Assembly (NCBI RefSeq): GCF_029784165.1
Contig: NC_073694.1
Span: 23,384,506-23,448,505, forward strand
Source of the DNA: Wyeomyia smithii
Lineage: Eukaryota > Arthropoda > Insecta > Diptera > Culicidae
Reading direction: 5' to 3'
DNA: 64,000 bases
In this document: piece after piece, positions 46,561-58,946 of the stretch
How positions within the stretch are numbered: position 1 is the first letter of the stretch
Layout of the letters: every line of letters starts with the position of its first letter
Program-made: the position numbers and the translations under genes
Notes under the pieces: generated by a model
Database searches by the model: none
What the model was told of the DNA's origin: nothing
The model's input: only the letters and a program-made list of their open reading frames with translations

Positions 46561-47805
46561 AACACAATCTTATTTTGCGAGCAAGTTTTCTTAGAGTACC
46601 TTCTCCTTTTGCAAATTCTCTTTGTCTATTCGCACCCGAGATAAAAGAACAGTTTCAATAACAGACCAAACGGGTGCAATCGCCTATAAACAGGCAAAGA
46701 TGTTTGTATCTTGGCATCGGTTTCCAGGACTACGAAATAAACTACATTTACAATTTACAATTACATTACATTGTATATTTTTATTATTTTATTACAATGT
46801 ATATTTAATAAATACAACAACCAACATGCTAAACCTTTAAGATCGATTAGAAAGTTCATTTTTGTTGATTTTTTAGTGCAAGAAGTTATATCATAGCTTA
46901 AGTGTTCGAAATTTACTATTTGAGCTGAAAAAACACAGAGACAGCGTTGTAATCAAATATCTTCAGGTCGGCCGATTGTATCAACCTTAACTAGAATTTT
47001 GGTAAAATTTTATTCCATGTCGTAAACTCGTTTTTTAAGTTCTTGCTCTGTGACGCTTTTTCTGTTATATTGTTTACCACGGACAAAGGGTAATTTCTTG
47101 TTTTGATTAAGCATTACTTCCTGATGGGAAAAATACTGTCCAAGCGCTCAGAGAGCCCAAATGAAGCAGCCAAACCGGAAATATTTAAATCTTTTTGATA
47201 CACCTATAACTAAACAAAATTGTCTTACCTAGATAACTAGCGCTCAAATTAAAAATTTAAAAGATTGCAAAAAAATGTTTTGACAAGTTAAAACCCAATA
47301 AAGTTTACATGAAAAATACAGTTTGAACAATTGTGAATTAACTTAGTAAATGGTGGCAACTAAAAATTTGAATGTTTTTTTCCTACTGATGTTAAAAAAG
47401 GTAAATGTACTCAAAGAAAAATTGATTCATTTCTCATGAAGATATCATTACCAACGCCAAACATAATAAACATTTGAGATTCAATTAGAACTGTGCAATG
47501 CCCTTGTGTTTGTGCTTCTTGTTGCGACATCATTTTGAACAGAACTTAGCATGCACCAACAAAACAAAAGATTCTGGCATAGAGAGGAGAGAGAGGGAGA
47601 GCTCTTATATGCCGTACTGTATCAAGCTTCGAACACTTAAGCTGTGATGAAACTTCCTGCACTAATGAATTTTCTTGTCGATCTTGGAGGTTCAGCATCT
47701 TGGATAAAATATCACATGATTGAGTCATTCGGCATGTAAGAACCTCAAGCTCAAGTTCAAGAGCGTATGTTCTATTACAATTATTATTATATCAACTACA
47801 AGGTG
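46561..47805. other. No recognisable feature
   Basis: AT-rich DNA. Short open frames only, no domain, no repeat partner found. Confidence 0.4.
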
Positions 47806-47945
47806 GAGCGGGGGCCTAGTGTGGTTGGTAACGTCTCCGCCAACCACGCTCGACGCCTGGGTTCGAATCCCACCGCCGACATAGGTGTCGATGGTTGTGA
47901 GGTGGCGTGATCCACTCGGCGGAACTACACCGACGAAAAATAAGC
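47806..47945 (+). mobile_element. tRNA-derived SINE (Feilai-like)
   Basis: The A-box-like TAGTGTGGTTGGTAACG and the B-box GGGTTCGAATCCC are spaced as in a tRNA. A conserved body follows (ATAGGTGTCGATGGTTGTGA, then GATCCACTCGGCGGAAC) and an A-rich end. Acceptor arms do not pair, so this is not a functional tRNA gene. Naming it Feilai-like is from recall and uncertain. Confidence 0.7.
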
Positions 47946-48029
47946 GAAAATGGAAAAAAAGTTACTTAGTTTTTACTTTATTAGTATTCTAGCTGGACCC
48001 AACAAACGTTGTTTTACCTCGAACGAAAT

Positions 48030-48605
48030 TTTGTGTTATTAATCTATTTATATAAAAGAAGACATGTTTTGTATGTACATACGTTCCAGCATAACTATTG
48101 AATGTCTTAACCGATTTTCACCAAACTTTGCAAGCGAGTACCGTTCGACGAAGGAAGTGGTTATAGAAGTATTGGGAAAGGGTAGGAAGAAGGGGGGAGG
48201 CAAGATTTTGCGTGCATTATGGGATCTGTTTTAATGAACTCGATGATTTCCAAGACCGGAATATGGCGTTCGACGCCATTTTCAATTCTAAGATGGTAAC
48301 TTCTAACTCCCGGACAGCAGTACAAAACTGTGCCTAATACCGTGATTTTTGGTTTCATGGAAGCGGGTATATTTGAGGCTAATGCTCAGATTCTCCTCTA
48401 TATTTTAGGAGCAGATATGACGTCAAGGAACCGAAATATGATGTCTCACACCATTTTGAAACTTATATTACTATTTCCGGTTTGTGCAAGGCTGTGTAAA
48501 TCCAAATTGATGTATTTAGAACCGGGACTACATCCAGAAAATAAAAAAATCGATAATCAAGATGGCGTCTTTTGGTACCTAGAGAGCCGATGAAATGCAA
48601 AATAC
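48030..48605 (+). repeat. Dispersed repeat with AAGATGG units
   Basis: It begins TAATCTATTTATATAAAAGA and contains AACCGATTTTCACCAAACTT and repeats of CCGGAATATG and AAGATGG. A reverse-oriented partial copy lies at 56640-56937. The layout suggests the 3' part of a retroelement or a MITE family. There is no coding frame. Confidence 0.55.
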
Positions 48606-49715
48606 TCCCCAATAATTACATTTTGAGAACCGATATACGGTGATTGCACAATTTTTTGAAAAAAAAAACATAACTTTTTTAACATAAATACCTACTCTAT
48701 CATACCATTGTTAAGAGCAATACGCCTTCTTTGCTATATCGTTCAACAATGCAATTTATTGGAACATCGCCGAGAAATATAAAAACTTCTACGAAGTGTT
48801 AAAAACGTATTTTGGACCACCTCTATATTCAGAACCGCGTGTTGAAATATTTTGAGCTGATCATATTTTTATTCATCATCGATCTTTTTAGAGTAAAAAT
48901 AATACTGCTCGTTCGTAGGTTTTATTTAAGCACGCTGCAAACAAAAGTCGGTTTCGTTTGGTCTATAAATATTGTGATTAATCATGTACGTGATGTAAAC
49001 CACTCAAAGAACCGCGTCTACCGAAATGCATCCTTGAAGGTGTTCGGGATTGGAAAACGACATTTATATAAATACTTAGATACTTCGGATGGAAGATGAT
49101 TTTCACGCGCGTCACGGTATTTAATATCGCTCGTTTTCGTAGTGAGAGACGTTTTTGCACGCCGATCGCACAGTTCGCGGTATTCGAAAATAAGAATAAT
49201 CGTCTCTCGCCTTCGTAATTATCGTTTGATTCTGTCACTTACCACGGTGACGCAACCCTTCCTTTCCGTCGTAGTCGTGGAGATGCAGCGGTAAACTCGG
49301 TTTCCGACAACAACGACTGTTACACCTTCTTACTTACAATATCCATCCTCATCCTAACGATCGTAAGAACGTGGCTGGCGCCGTTATAGATCTATACAAA
49401 GCGGAAGCTACTGAATTATTGTACATTAAATATGGTAAACTAATCCCGAGTTGCTATATACGTGGTGCTCTGTGCAACTTCACTAGCTCAAATCAATCAC
49501 GGAGGAGCAACTACGAACTGTGCGGTCGTTCGAGCTCAAGCTTTTTAGAGTAAAAATAGTGAATTAAGCGAAAACATCCTTCTGCCGTGAAATTTTCAAA
49601 ATTTAAATCATCTGAAAATTACGAGGTCCGGCATACTTGCATACTGACGACGATGTCAACGCGTGTTTGGGTTGGTTTATATGTATTTAAAAATCGCTAT
49701 AAGTGTTTTTATTCG
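48606..49715. other. No gene recognised
   Basis: No domain, although a GC-balanced patch at 49090-49330 stands out. TTTTTAGAGTAAAAATA occurs at about 48888 and 49542, a small unexplained repeat. Confidence 0.35.
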
Positions 49716-50157
49716 ACGTAGAACTATGTCTCTCAGGAAGTTCGGTTATATAGGGATGTAAAATAAAAATCTAAAACCGAAAAAAGTGAAAAATGTAAAT
49801 AAATCGGTAAGTTTTCGATGGATTTCCTTCTGTCTTGAAGCAATCGATTGAAAGATCTTTTGAGAATCCTTCCAAATTCAGGAAGTTTTCATTTTATTAA
49901 TCGGATTATTGTACTATTGAAAATTGTCAAGCCTTGTCAAAATTCGACCTCTGATTGGTTGTTATATGATTGCTTTCTCAAGCACGATCGACAGTATTAT
50001 AGACCTAGCAATTCGGAATGTACTATTTGGCTTATAAACGAGCCAATTTCAGCCGAAACTGCTCATATTAGTTCTAGACAGCGACTATAACAGCCCTTAC
50101 TTATGTCGTTTTCGTTTTTGCTACCCCGCGGACTACACTTTGTCCTATCACTGTTTG

Positions 50158-51087
50158 GACGTAGGACTACGTCTTCGTTTTCTATACTAGATTACACTTT
50201 GTGAAATTGAAAATGAAACTGGCAAACGTTGCGTCAGATTTCCAACGATTATAGCAAGCGAACGACTTAATGGATCTTGGTCATTGATATGTCGGTGGAT
50301 AGATAAAAGGTGTAACAATTTTTTGATATAATGTTCAACATTGTTGCTTTACTGCTTAATGGTGGAAAACGTGAAAAGTTCTAAGGTCAAGCTTTCCCAC
50401 ATATTTCCCTCGTTATTGGCTTGCTTCCCGAGCACAGATAACAATAACATGGACGAAATGAATTCCACTGCCTACATGTTTTGACACAAAAAAGTGTTTT
50501 GGTTTGTTTGTTTTTCTCTACGTTGTGTGGCCACGCCCTAATGGCAAAAATTTACTTTGAACTCGATGCAAAAGACTGCGTGTAGAAAATTCAGCTTCAG
50601 TTTAGTTTGTTACACAATAGCGAGTGCAGTGTAGCTGTTAGAGGTACGCGACATTGAGAAACGAGAGCTGCATACGAGTCAACTTCCAGGCACCGCGGAG
50701 CATGTTACCTTTATTATATTTAATATTTTGCTGTCACTGCTAATGGAGGGCACAGCAGAGAGCAAATTTTATGCGCGGCCAACAAAATATTCAATACTAC
50801 CGGTGGTGGTGCGGTCCCTAGCGTTCTATAGCACACATCTCGAGCTGAAGATTATGGAATCGGTTCTTTTTAGAACTATAAATGCTTTAAGATAACAGTT
50901 ATGAGAATTTTCACAACTACTACTAGGGTAAAATTTTCATGTATTCATGCATCGTTAGTTTTACAATAACGACCATCAAATATAAACGGTAGTGTTGCTA
51001 TGAACAGTTTATCGCAGCATATAATATATACTTTTAGTCCTACGTCACCATTTCATACATTGTTGTATAAATACTTTGTAGTATTTT
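50158..51087 (+). mobile_element. 0.93-kb family C element, copy 2
   Basis: The left end GACGTAGGACTACGTCTTCG and the right end TAGTCCTACGTCACCATTTC match 38282 and 39582. The first 170 bp are collinear with copy 1, the middle is shorter and diverged, and the right tail TTTGTAGTATTTT is shared. It is nested inside family I copy 3. Confidence 0.7.
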
Positions 51088-51604
51088 TTTTTTCATTTTT
51101 CGGACAATCCCGGACTACTGTTTTTCTGTCCTGGACAGTCCGCGAAAGAAACAAGGTGCAGTTTTGAAGACACCACGTATGTGTCAAAATCAAAAAAATG
51201 TGGCAAAATTGGTTTGCTTTGATTGTCGTTCTTCGTGTGTCAAACAACAGGTAGGATTTTATTTTGTCAAAACATTTGCGAAATGGAAGAACTTTTTAAG
51301 CGTTTGGAATCATCATCGTCCGAATCCGTACAGTAGCACAAACGCGACAAAAAGACAATGGCGCTGATGACCAAAACAAAACAAAGTGGCAGCCACCTCT
51401 GGTATTACGCACACCACTGCAACTGCTCGGTAAGTGTTTTTTTTTTCAGCTGCAAAATGTAGTCCGGGACGGTATAGTCCTGCCGTAAAAACGAATTCGA
51501 CATTAGCATCAGCAGCAGCAGTGCAACGGATACCAATGGCATCGGATAGCAGTGGCAGCTGTGGCAACGGATAGCAGTGGTAGTTGCAGCGGGTATCAGC
51601 ATTG

Positions 51605-51685
51605 ATAGTGGCTCGAACTAGATTCGAACCTACGACGACTGGCTTGTTAGGCCAGCATCGTACCTCGAGACCAGCTGGGAGATAA
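51605..51685 (-). mobile_element. SINE head, minus strand
   Basis: On the minus strand GGTCTCGAGGTACGATGCTG and AACAAGCCAGTCGTCGTAGG match the head of the SINE at 13198, including the B-box GGTTCGAATCTAG. The body diverges immediately after, so the copy is truncated or chimeric. Confidence 0.75.
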
Positions 51686-52459
51686 ATATATTATTTTATA
51701 TTTGTGCTATAGAGACACATCTACTTAGGGAACATTCGTATAATACGTAAAGCGTATTCGACAATTTTCAGTAAAATTCTGTCTTTGTGCGGTAGCGGGC
51801 ACCATCGGTCATACGCAAACTCACCATAGTTCCCACTGTCGGGGCATCTTTGCCGGTTGAGGGTTTCGGCCTTCCTCCGGTGAAGCTCTGCCTCGTTTTG
51901 ATAACTACAGGAGCATTCTGGATTCTGGCAATCACAACTTCTGCTGGCTGTCTGATTATCAGTGTGAAAACAGCTTTTTCTGTGTTATCAGAGTGCCTGA
52001 TTGCGATTTGATAATATTATTTGAATCAAACGGTTACAAAATTTTAAAACATTTGGCTTTCTCCCTTCCAATGAAACAGATAATTCGATGCCTTCATCAT
52101 ACACAAGTTCACCTTAACTTCCGCTGTCAGGGTAATAGTAAACATCATATTTGATTTTAAATTGAACAACAAACTGTCCTTTTGAGGACAACCACACAAA
52201 TGAATTGAAGATTTAATATTTTCTCGTTTTGCGCTGAAACCAAAGGTTAGTTATCTAAATATGCATGCACATGCACTCTGACTGTTAAAACTCTTTGCGC
52301 CGCAAAGTGTGAAACTCGGTAGCACTTTAACTTCTCATTTGCACAAAGTTTTAAAAATTTATAAAAACTTATAAGTAATGCATCAAACAACCTTATGTAT
52401 GTAGTTAGTTCTACGCCAATCTTGCAGTCGTGGCTTTGCCCACAACCCTTGTGATTTTT

Positions 52460-55400
52460 GGTTGAATAATATCAAAATGTGGAATTTAAAATGAAGTGAT
52501 TAAAAATATAGGATAAATTATACTCTTTCCTAAGCAAAATTAAATGCGACCTGACGGAGCCGTGAACTGAATAGGCACTTGGTTTGATTGTTGTTCTAAC
52601 TTAGTTTTTGAATTGCGAGCAGCTTATGTTTTGATATAGGTGAAAAACTGGGAGTATTATAACCTTACTAGAAGCTCTTGATATGGTGACTTATTCTGAT
52701 TTGCTCTATCAATTTCTGATTTACTTTATTATTTTAAGGTTTCACACAAGATGTACTAAAATTATTGTCATTCATCAGTTTACCGTAACCACCTTAACCG
52801 AATGTGAAAATTCACAGAAACCAACTAGAGATAGAACAAAAACCCTTTCGATTTTTTTTATAAAATAATACGTTTACAATCAAAAATAAGTTCGGCAACT
52901 CTTTTTAAACGCAAGTCGAAAAGCGTTGTTGTTTACCTGACAACCGGTATGACAACGAAGCTCTGTCAGATGTAATTTGTTGTCTACTGTTCGTATTTCA
53001 ATATCATAGTATCCTGAAAGTGTTGTTTTTTAAAATCCACCATTCGGCTTTTCTCGACTAACCATTTTAGTGGATTTTTATTATTTTTATTGCATATTGA
53101 CCAGACGCAGAACAAAGCAGAACTAGCACAAAAGAAAATATTTTAAATTCGACGATCTGTTCTTGAGTAAAATCGTGACATACAAACACCAAACATCCCA
53201 ACAGTACGAGATTTAGAAGCCTTCATATCAGCTTTGTCATAATGGAGTAAAGTAATTCTATTAATTTTCACTACACTATACAGCAAGTCGTTTAAACACA
53301 TTCCTGGCGTGCCTTTAGGTGTTCGGTGATCTTACAAGCAGGCGTCTGACGTAAAGTATAACATTGGAAAGGGGGGAAGTAGATTGTTTTAATTGGTTTA
53401 TTTTGCAGCAGCTTGAGCTCTCACTGCTTCAGCACCTGGGTAACTAAGTAATAGAATGCAAATAGCGTTGCAAGGACGCAGGGTACCAGTTATTAAACGC
53501 CCAACCAGGCTCAATATCTCGATACTTTCAGCCGGAACTATTGGTTGCATGACAGGCAGGAAAAAATAAAATTCTAGCACCCACTTGATAACAATGTTCC
53601 CCAAGCTAAGCTGGAGATTGATTGACACAGAATTTGAAATCGTCTGACAGCTTTGCCGGGGTCCGATCCGATTACTCATCCACATTATCTAAATTCGTTA
53701 CATTTTGTCAATTCACCCCGCCAACTGAGATCATGGTGCTTTTTTTTTTCATTATTATAATTTCGAGGTCTTCGTGATAAGTGTGTGTGCGGTGGCTTTT
53801 AAGCACGGAAGGGACCTCCTCTACAGTACGACCGTTTGCCGGCTGGGCTTGGAGTGATTAATCAGTTTCGAACTGCCGCCGACCAATTTGGTAGACAGGG
53901 CACAGCATCAGCAGCAGCAGCAGCTGCGATATCGATGTCCTTGAGCATGGCGCGCGAGATTAGTCCGTCGCAACGACGCACCGCATCTGGATTGCAAATG
54001 CTAAAGTCATTAGGCTAACTTACAACAACAACAACACCAGAGCGCGCGCCCAGGGTTTACTTTTAGAACGGATCTCCGCAAACAGATCGACCTCTGCTCG
54101 TGTAAGCCTACGGCTTGGGCGGAGGTGGCATTTCGGGCCGCCGACGGCGCACTCAGCGGTGACTCAGCGCCAACAGGGTCCGATACACGGAGATCTAGAA
54201 CTGAATCCATTAGAAAGGAGGCGTTGTACTGGCCTGTGTACGGAGTCGAGAGCAAAAACTGTGTGACTAATCGGCGCGGTTTGGTTCGAATTGTTTGTCG
54301 GTGGCATTATCGATTATTTGTATCACAATCTCCCTCATTCATGTTAGTGGATCGAACGTCCTTGAACAGGCTTCGCAGTCGATCTGTGAAGTGTCATTCA
54401 CATACGTCACGCAAGATTGATCAGTTCGGCCAGGTTGGCTCCCCAATGGGGAGCACAGCAGGCATCGCTTTGAATCGCTAAGTGCCAAGCGGTGAAGTGA
54501 TTGTCAATCTCCCTTCCGTCAGCTCGTGAGTCAAAGCCTACTTACTGTGGTGGCTGCTTTCCCACTATCCGATAAGTTTTTTTTAGTTTTCTATTTTGCA
54601 TGCAGTTCGTGTTTTCCGAAACTATTTGCGCGTCTAATGCAAACAAGCACCGAGAGCCGGACCGGAACCTCCAACCTCGGTTGTCGCACACCGTTTTCCC
54701 TCTCCACGCAGTGTGCAGCAAACATGTGACGACGCCAAAAGTTGGCTGCCAGTTGTTGCACTTTCACTTTCGCATTAGGAGGAAAAATAACCACCAAACC
54801 AGCCCGGAAAAACTGGCTTCTCTCCTCCTCCGCGAAGTTGTACCATCTGCTGCTCTTTCTTCGTTCCCGAATCGAATGACCGAATTGTCGCTTGGCGGTC
54901 GGTCGGCCGGTTCGATCCGTGGTCGTATGTGATGAGGATCTCAGTCAGCTCTCTTGCATAACCGAATACTACCTAGCGTAACGATGGCAACGGTGGAGAC
55001 CTCGGAGTTTTACTTTTGATGACCCGTTTGCCGAGTGGGTTTTCTACGCTTGTTTTACTATTTTATTGTGGGAACTTCCTTATTGTTGTTTGCTCTGTGG
55101 CATACATGGAAAATCATAACGCTTACATGTTATGAACCTGGGGCCCGTAATCGCCGTAAGTTTAATATGTTATTTACGTCTGGATATGAGTTATTATTCA
55201 AACAATGAAAACTCTTTGTTTCGCAATAAATTTAGTCAGAGCCATCACAATGAAATTCGAAAGGAATTCAAAGCTGGCAAAAATTAGCAAAAAATTCCAA
55301 GCCCATGAAAAATCCACAGCTTTGAATGCAATCCACAGCATAGTTTCGTATTTTACGAGCTCTCCAAAACTATATCGTTCTGCTGCATGGTCACAGCTTG

Positions 55401-56639
55401 GATTTTAACGATGTTAATTAAGAACTCATTTGTCCACATCCGTGTGTGGGCCAGTTTTAGTGCTCCCCTGTGAAGGGGTGATTTACTGGGGCATAGCTGA
55501 TAATCATGCGCTCGTTTCGACATCCGCTTCAGCTTATCCCCATGCCATGATTAGATAAAATGTTTGACATTTCAACGCAAGCGACAGTTTTATTGTTTTC
55601 GGAAATTTTTATGATGAAGATCTAGTTCTGTTGTGCTATAAATGAATACAAATCTTTCAAAGAGAACAAAACATCTAATCAACACGACTTTGATCTAATT
55701 GATACATTGACGACCGACGGTCAGCAGCGAAATATATATTTCGGCTAGGGGGACACTCCCTTACCGAATTGATTAGATATTTGTTCAACAAATCACGGCA
55801 ATCGTGGTTCACCACCCGGGGGTCCCGAGCGCCCATAATTCGAGTGTGACCTTAAGCTTGGAAGGTAATAAAATATTGTGAATTAATCACTCGCCCCAAC
55901 AGCAAACAAACACAACAACAACCAGACAGTCAGTCAGCCAGCCAGCCATCGAATCGAATGCTCTGTGTCTATGTGCAACAATCGTTCCACGATCTGACGG
56001 AGGGCCGGGGGGAAGGGCAGATTTTGAATGCAGATTCTAGTACACCCCTTTACTTAGGTGTGGCCGACTATCGGACCTTTCCACACGCCACACTACGAAA
56101 TTAGAGTTGTTTGGGGTGTTTGTATACAATATGTTCCATGTCGGGGGGGCGTTCTTTTTTCTTTCGTTAATTTTTATTCACATTGAAAAATAAACTTTTG
56201 CCTTCCATACGTCGCTGATTGGCATTATCAGGCATGTGTCAAAATATCAACTTGAGTAACATTCGTCAGCTCAGTACAGTGCAGTCAGGTACTGAAAGCA
56301 CTGGACGAATAAACTATCTCACGCGCCTTCCGTGGGTCGACCTTGCGCGAAATGAATTGATTTCTTTGCGTACTGGAGGGATTTAACGCAGAGTCGGCTA
56401 TGTAATTTGCAATTACATTTCAAATTTCAGTGAAACTTTGTGAGTTTGGTGACAATGGCAATTTAGGCAACTTTGTATACTAGAAATGTGCTTTGTTTTG
56501 AACTTTTTGCTTAAAAACTATATTGTTCAAAATGTTTTGATCGAAATACCAAAATTATTTGTTTACTAAAACATTTAACACTTGAAACAACTAAACTTTT
56601 CTCAAATAATTTTTTTTCTACAAAGTCCGAGTTTTTTCA
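52460..56639. other. No gene recognised; GC-balanced, repeat-poor at 53.7-56.2 kb
   Basis: The window's longest repeat-poor stretch. Open frames at 53398-53685 (minus; several hydrophobic segments, ending just before AATAAA), 54125-54481 (plus) and 54600-54932 (plus) show no family I recognise. Short CAG/GCA runs occur near 53910-53930. The low repeat density suggests constraint, such as untranslated exons or enhancers, but I cannot prove it. Confidence 0.35.
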
Positions 56640-56937
56640 ACTTGAAGCCGCTATCTTGGACTTAGAAATGGTATCGAATATTATGGACATAAACTTCCGG
56701 TCTTAAGATATGACCAAAGACCTGAAAATTATCGAATTCAATAAATATGATCAAATAATACACGAAGGCTCATGATTTCTTTATCAATCAGGACGAGGGG
56801 TTACCCTTTCCATTCTTTAAACGTCTATTGTAAAAGGAACTCGTATACCCAGTTGGTGGAAGTGGGTTCAGGCGTTAAAGAGGAATACTGGAACATACAT
56901 ACACATATAATTTGTCTGTTATATAAATAGATTAGAG
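56640..56937 (-). repeat. Reverse copy of the 48.0-48.6 kb repeat
   Basis: TATATAAATAGATTA and ACTGGAACATACATACA at 56896-56937 are the complement of the start of the 48030 repeat, and CCGCTATCTTGGAC near 56648 corresponds to its AAGATGG unit. It is diverged and shortened. Confidence 0.55.
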
Positions 56938-57011
56938 ATATTTTGAAATCAATTTTAGCTCATTCTGGAATCATTCTTTCTTTAATCTATTTAAAATCAT
57001 AAAATCACTGG

Positions 57012-57058
57012 CAGCAAGGCACTGCATATGTGAAAGACACATATTCAGTGCCTCGCTG
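57012..57058. repeat. 21-bp stem hairpin
   Basis: Arms 57012-57032 and 57038-57058 are inverted, with two mismatches in 21 and a 5-nt loop AAAGA; the core is AGGCACTG. This would fold as a stable hairpin in DNA or RNA. The loop is shorter than in most microRNA precursors. The origin is unknown. Confidence 0.8.
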
Positions 57059-57876
57059 TTAACAATTTGATAAATTTGTGTTGACTTTTCTAGTTCGGGG
57101 CGTCGCTTGTTGAATGTGTTTCTTCCAAAATAAACTTTTTTTCCAAAATAAACTAGGTGAAAATGTGATTAAAATAAAACAGTTGGGATGTGCTGACGAA
57201 AAAAACTGACAGCAGTCGTGAAAGTGGTGCACGGGATATCACTTGGCTAGCCGCAATGTTGTTTCTCATAAGCATCGAGTAAATTTGTTGATTCAAGCGC
57301 AGCGCGTGGTTGGTTTCAGTAGACGATTCGTGTACCTTTTTGGTGATGAGTTAATATTTAAGTTCAGTTCATGTTTTCGGCAGCAGAGATCAGTACAATA
57401 TCCACTTTGGACGTGCCGTAGATTGTTTTATGAGCAATACTTGCTGAAACCGTCCCATTTGGTGATACGAGGTCTACAAAAATGAATATTTTTGTGTCTA
57501 AATGATTGAAAGTAGTAAAATAATAAGAAAACCACTCTGATCAGATAAACATGTTTTTGATCAAGTCCTCAAGCACCAACTTTAAATTTGACACCACTAT
57601 TGGAAAGCTGGGAAAAAATGCTTCAAGATACATTCAAAAAATTAGGTGAGCATCGAGTTAACCTTGCCATCCAGATCACCTTCCGAAAACAAGCTTCAAC
57701 GCATTCTATTATTTATTCTATTTGTACTACAATATAACAATTTGTACTACAATATAATTTTTCATGGGTTTACCTTTAATCGCACTGACGAAACTACTTA
57801 TGCATCATCAACCATAGTAACCCATGAGTAAGCAAAAAAAAAATTTGACAGCTCTATCAGTCAAACTCTAACTGTG
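57059..57876. other. No gene; probable 5' part of the mariner copy at the end
   Basis: AT-rich. TTTGTACTACAATATAA occurs twice in tandem (about 57720-57755). No terminal inverted repeat for the adjacent mariner could be located, so its left end is missing or diverged. Confidence 0.4.
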
Positions 57877-58822
57877 ATGGCGAAAAAAGTGAAGCTACTC
57901 CGTTCAAACGTGTGCGCGTTCAAAGAACGGTACCACGCCGCGTCAAAAACGGACATCGTGCGGCATTTTGTGGACGCCGGGCATGCCCGTTTCGGTATCT
58001 ACAACATCTTGACACTGTTGGACAACGATCAGAGCATCGAAAGTAAGTCCGGTTCCGGACGGCCAACGACCATGAGCGACAAGAAGCTTCAAAGGAAGCT
58101 GAAGAGGAAGACCGAGGGCAAAGTGGCTAAATTGCTGCGTGCAGTTGGCCGGGAGGTTGGGGCATGCGGTAAAACAGTGAAAAAGTATCTGGAGAATATG
58201 GACATACATGTCAGGAAGCGACAGCGGTTGAATAAGATGGTCAAGTCGATTTTCCCTGCGAATTGCGACGTGGCAGAGGTGATGGACGACGAGACCTATC
58301 TCTCCCTGGATGGCAACGACTGGCAGGGAACTTCGTTTTTCACTTCTCCCACGAAGGAAGTGAGCTCCGAGGTGAAATTTATTTCACACACCAAGTTCCC
58401 CAAGAAGGTGCTGCTATGGCCGACAATCAGCCAGAAGGGGATGTAAGTGCCTGCCAGAAGTTGCGTCGTTCACCAAGAATTACTATACGGGCGAAGACAC
58501 GATGTTCTGGCCAGTTTTGGCGTTCGCCCACTATTCGAAGCGATCGTTGGAGGAGATGGAGCGGCTGAGTATCGATATGGTACCGAAGTCGGCGAGTCCG
58601 CCCAACGTCCCCCAACTGCGTCCCATTGAGAACTTCGGGGCAAACTTGAAACGCAAGATCTATTCCAACAATTTTGTCGCGAAAACGGAGGAGGAATTGA
58701 TAATAAAAACGAAGAAAGAGATTAAAAATATGCCTACACGCATGTTTTCGTCCACCATGGCGAATGCTTCGGTTAACTGCCGTAAGGCCGCTCGTAAGGG
58801 CGTAGAATTTTTTTGCAAATAA
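57877..58822 (+). pseudogene. DD37E mariner (ITm) transposase, inactivated
   Basis: A cut-and-paste transposase of the IS630-Tc1-mariner superfamily. From ATG 57877 the first frame gives the DNA-binding half (MAKKVKLLRSNV, a helix-turn-helix region, the linker GSGRPTT) and the first catalytic Asp in VMDDETYLSLDG, then stops at 58444-58446. The second half continues in another frame from about 58445 (KCLPEV onward, PQLRPIENF, ending at 58822). The second catalytic Asp, expected in FWPDLA, is Val (FWPVLA). The distance from that position to the Glu of PIEN is 37 residues, diagnostic for the DD37E group known from mosquitoes. About 20 residues are also missing at the frame junction. The copy cannot be active. 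Homology to nearby hosts and terminal repeats was not testable. Confidence 0.9.
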
Positions 58823-58946
58823 GATAATATAATTACCATTAATGGGAAATTTATCCAACTCAATTATCTGTCTTAGTTTTTTTTTCATCACCATCTGAAA
58901 AAAGTCCATTTTTTACCGCAAACGTTATGTACGTAATCATATTTAT

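Larger units (their letters stand above)
49716..52453 (-). mobile_element. Family I element, copy 3, with nested insertions
   Basis: Reverse orientation. The family right end is at about 49716-50090 (CTCTCAGGAAGTTCGG, AATAGTACAAT and CTGATTGG words), and the family left end is at 52405-52453 (complement of CACAAGGGTTGTGGGC and CACGACTGCAAG). Interior blocks at 51500-51600 and 52160-52240 match 19060-19200 and 18755-18830. A family C element (50158-51087) and a SINE head (51605-51685) are nested within. Confidence 0.65.

Noticed and set aside
47806..47886. Possible tRNA gene
   Set aside because: A and B boxes are present but the acceptor and anticodon arms do not pair properly and SINE body sequence follows.
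53398..53685. Hydrophobic 95-codon minus-strand frame ending at AATAAA
   Set aside because: Has membrane-like segments, but no family could be recognised and no promoter or intron context is seen. Kept only as a note.
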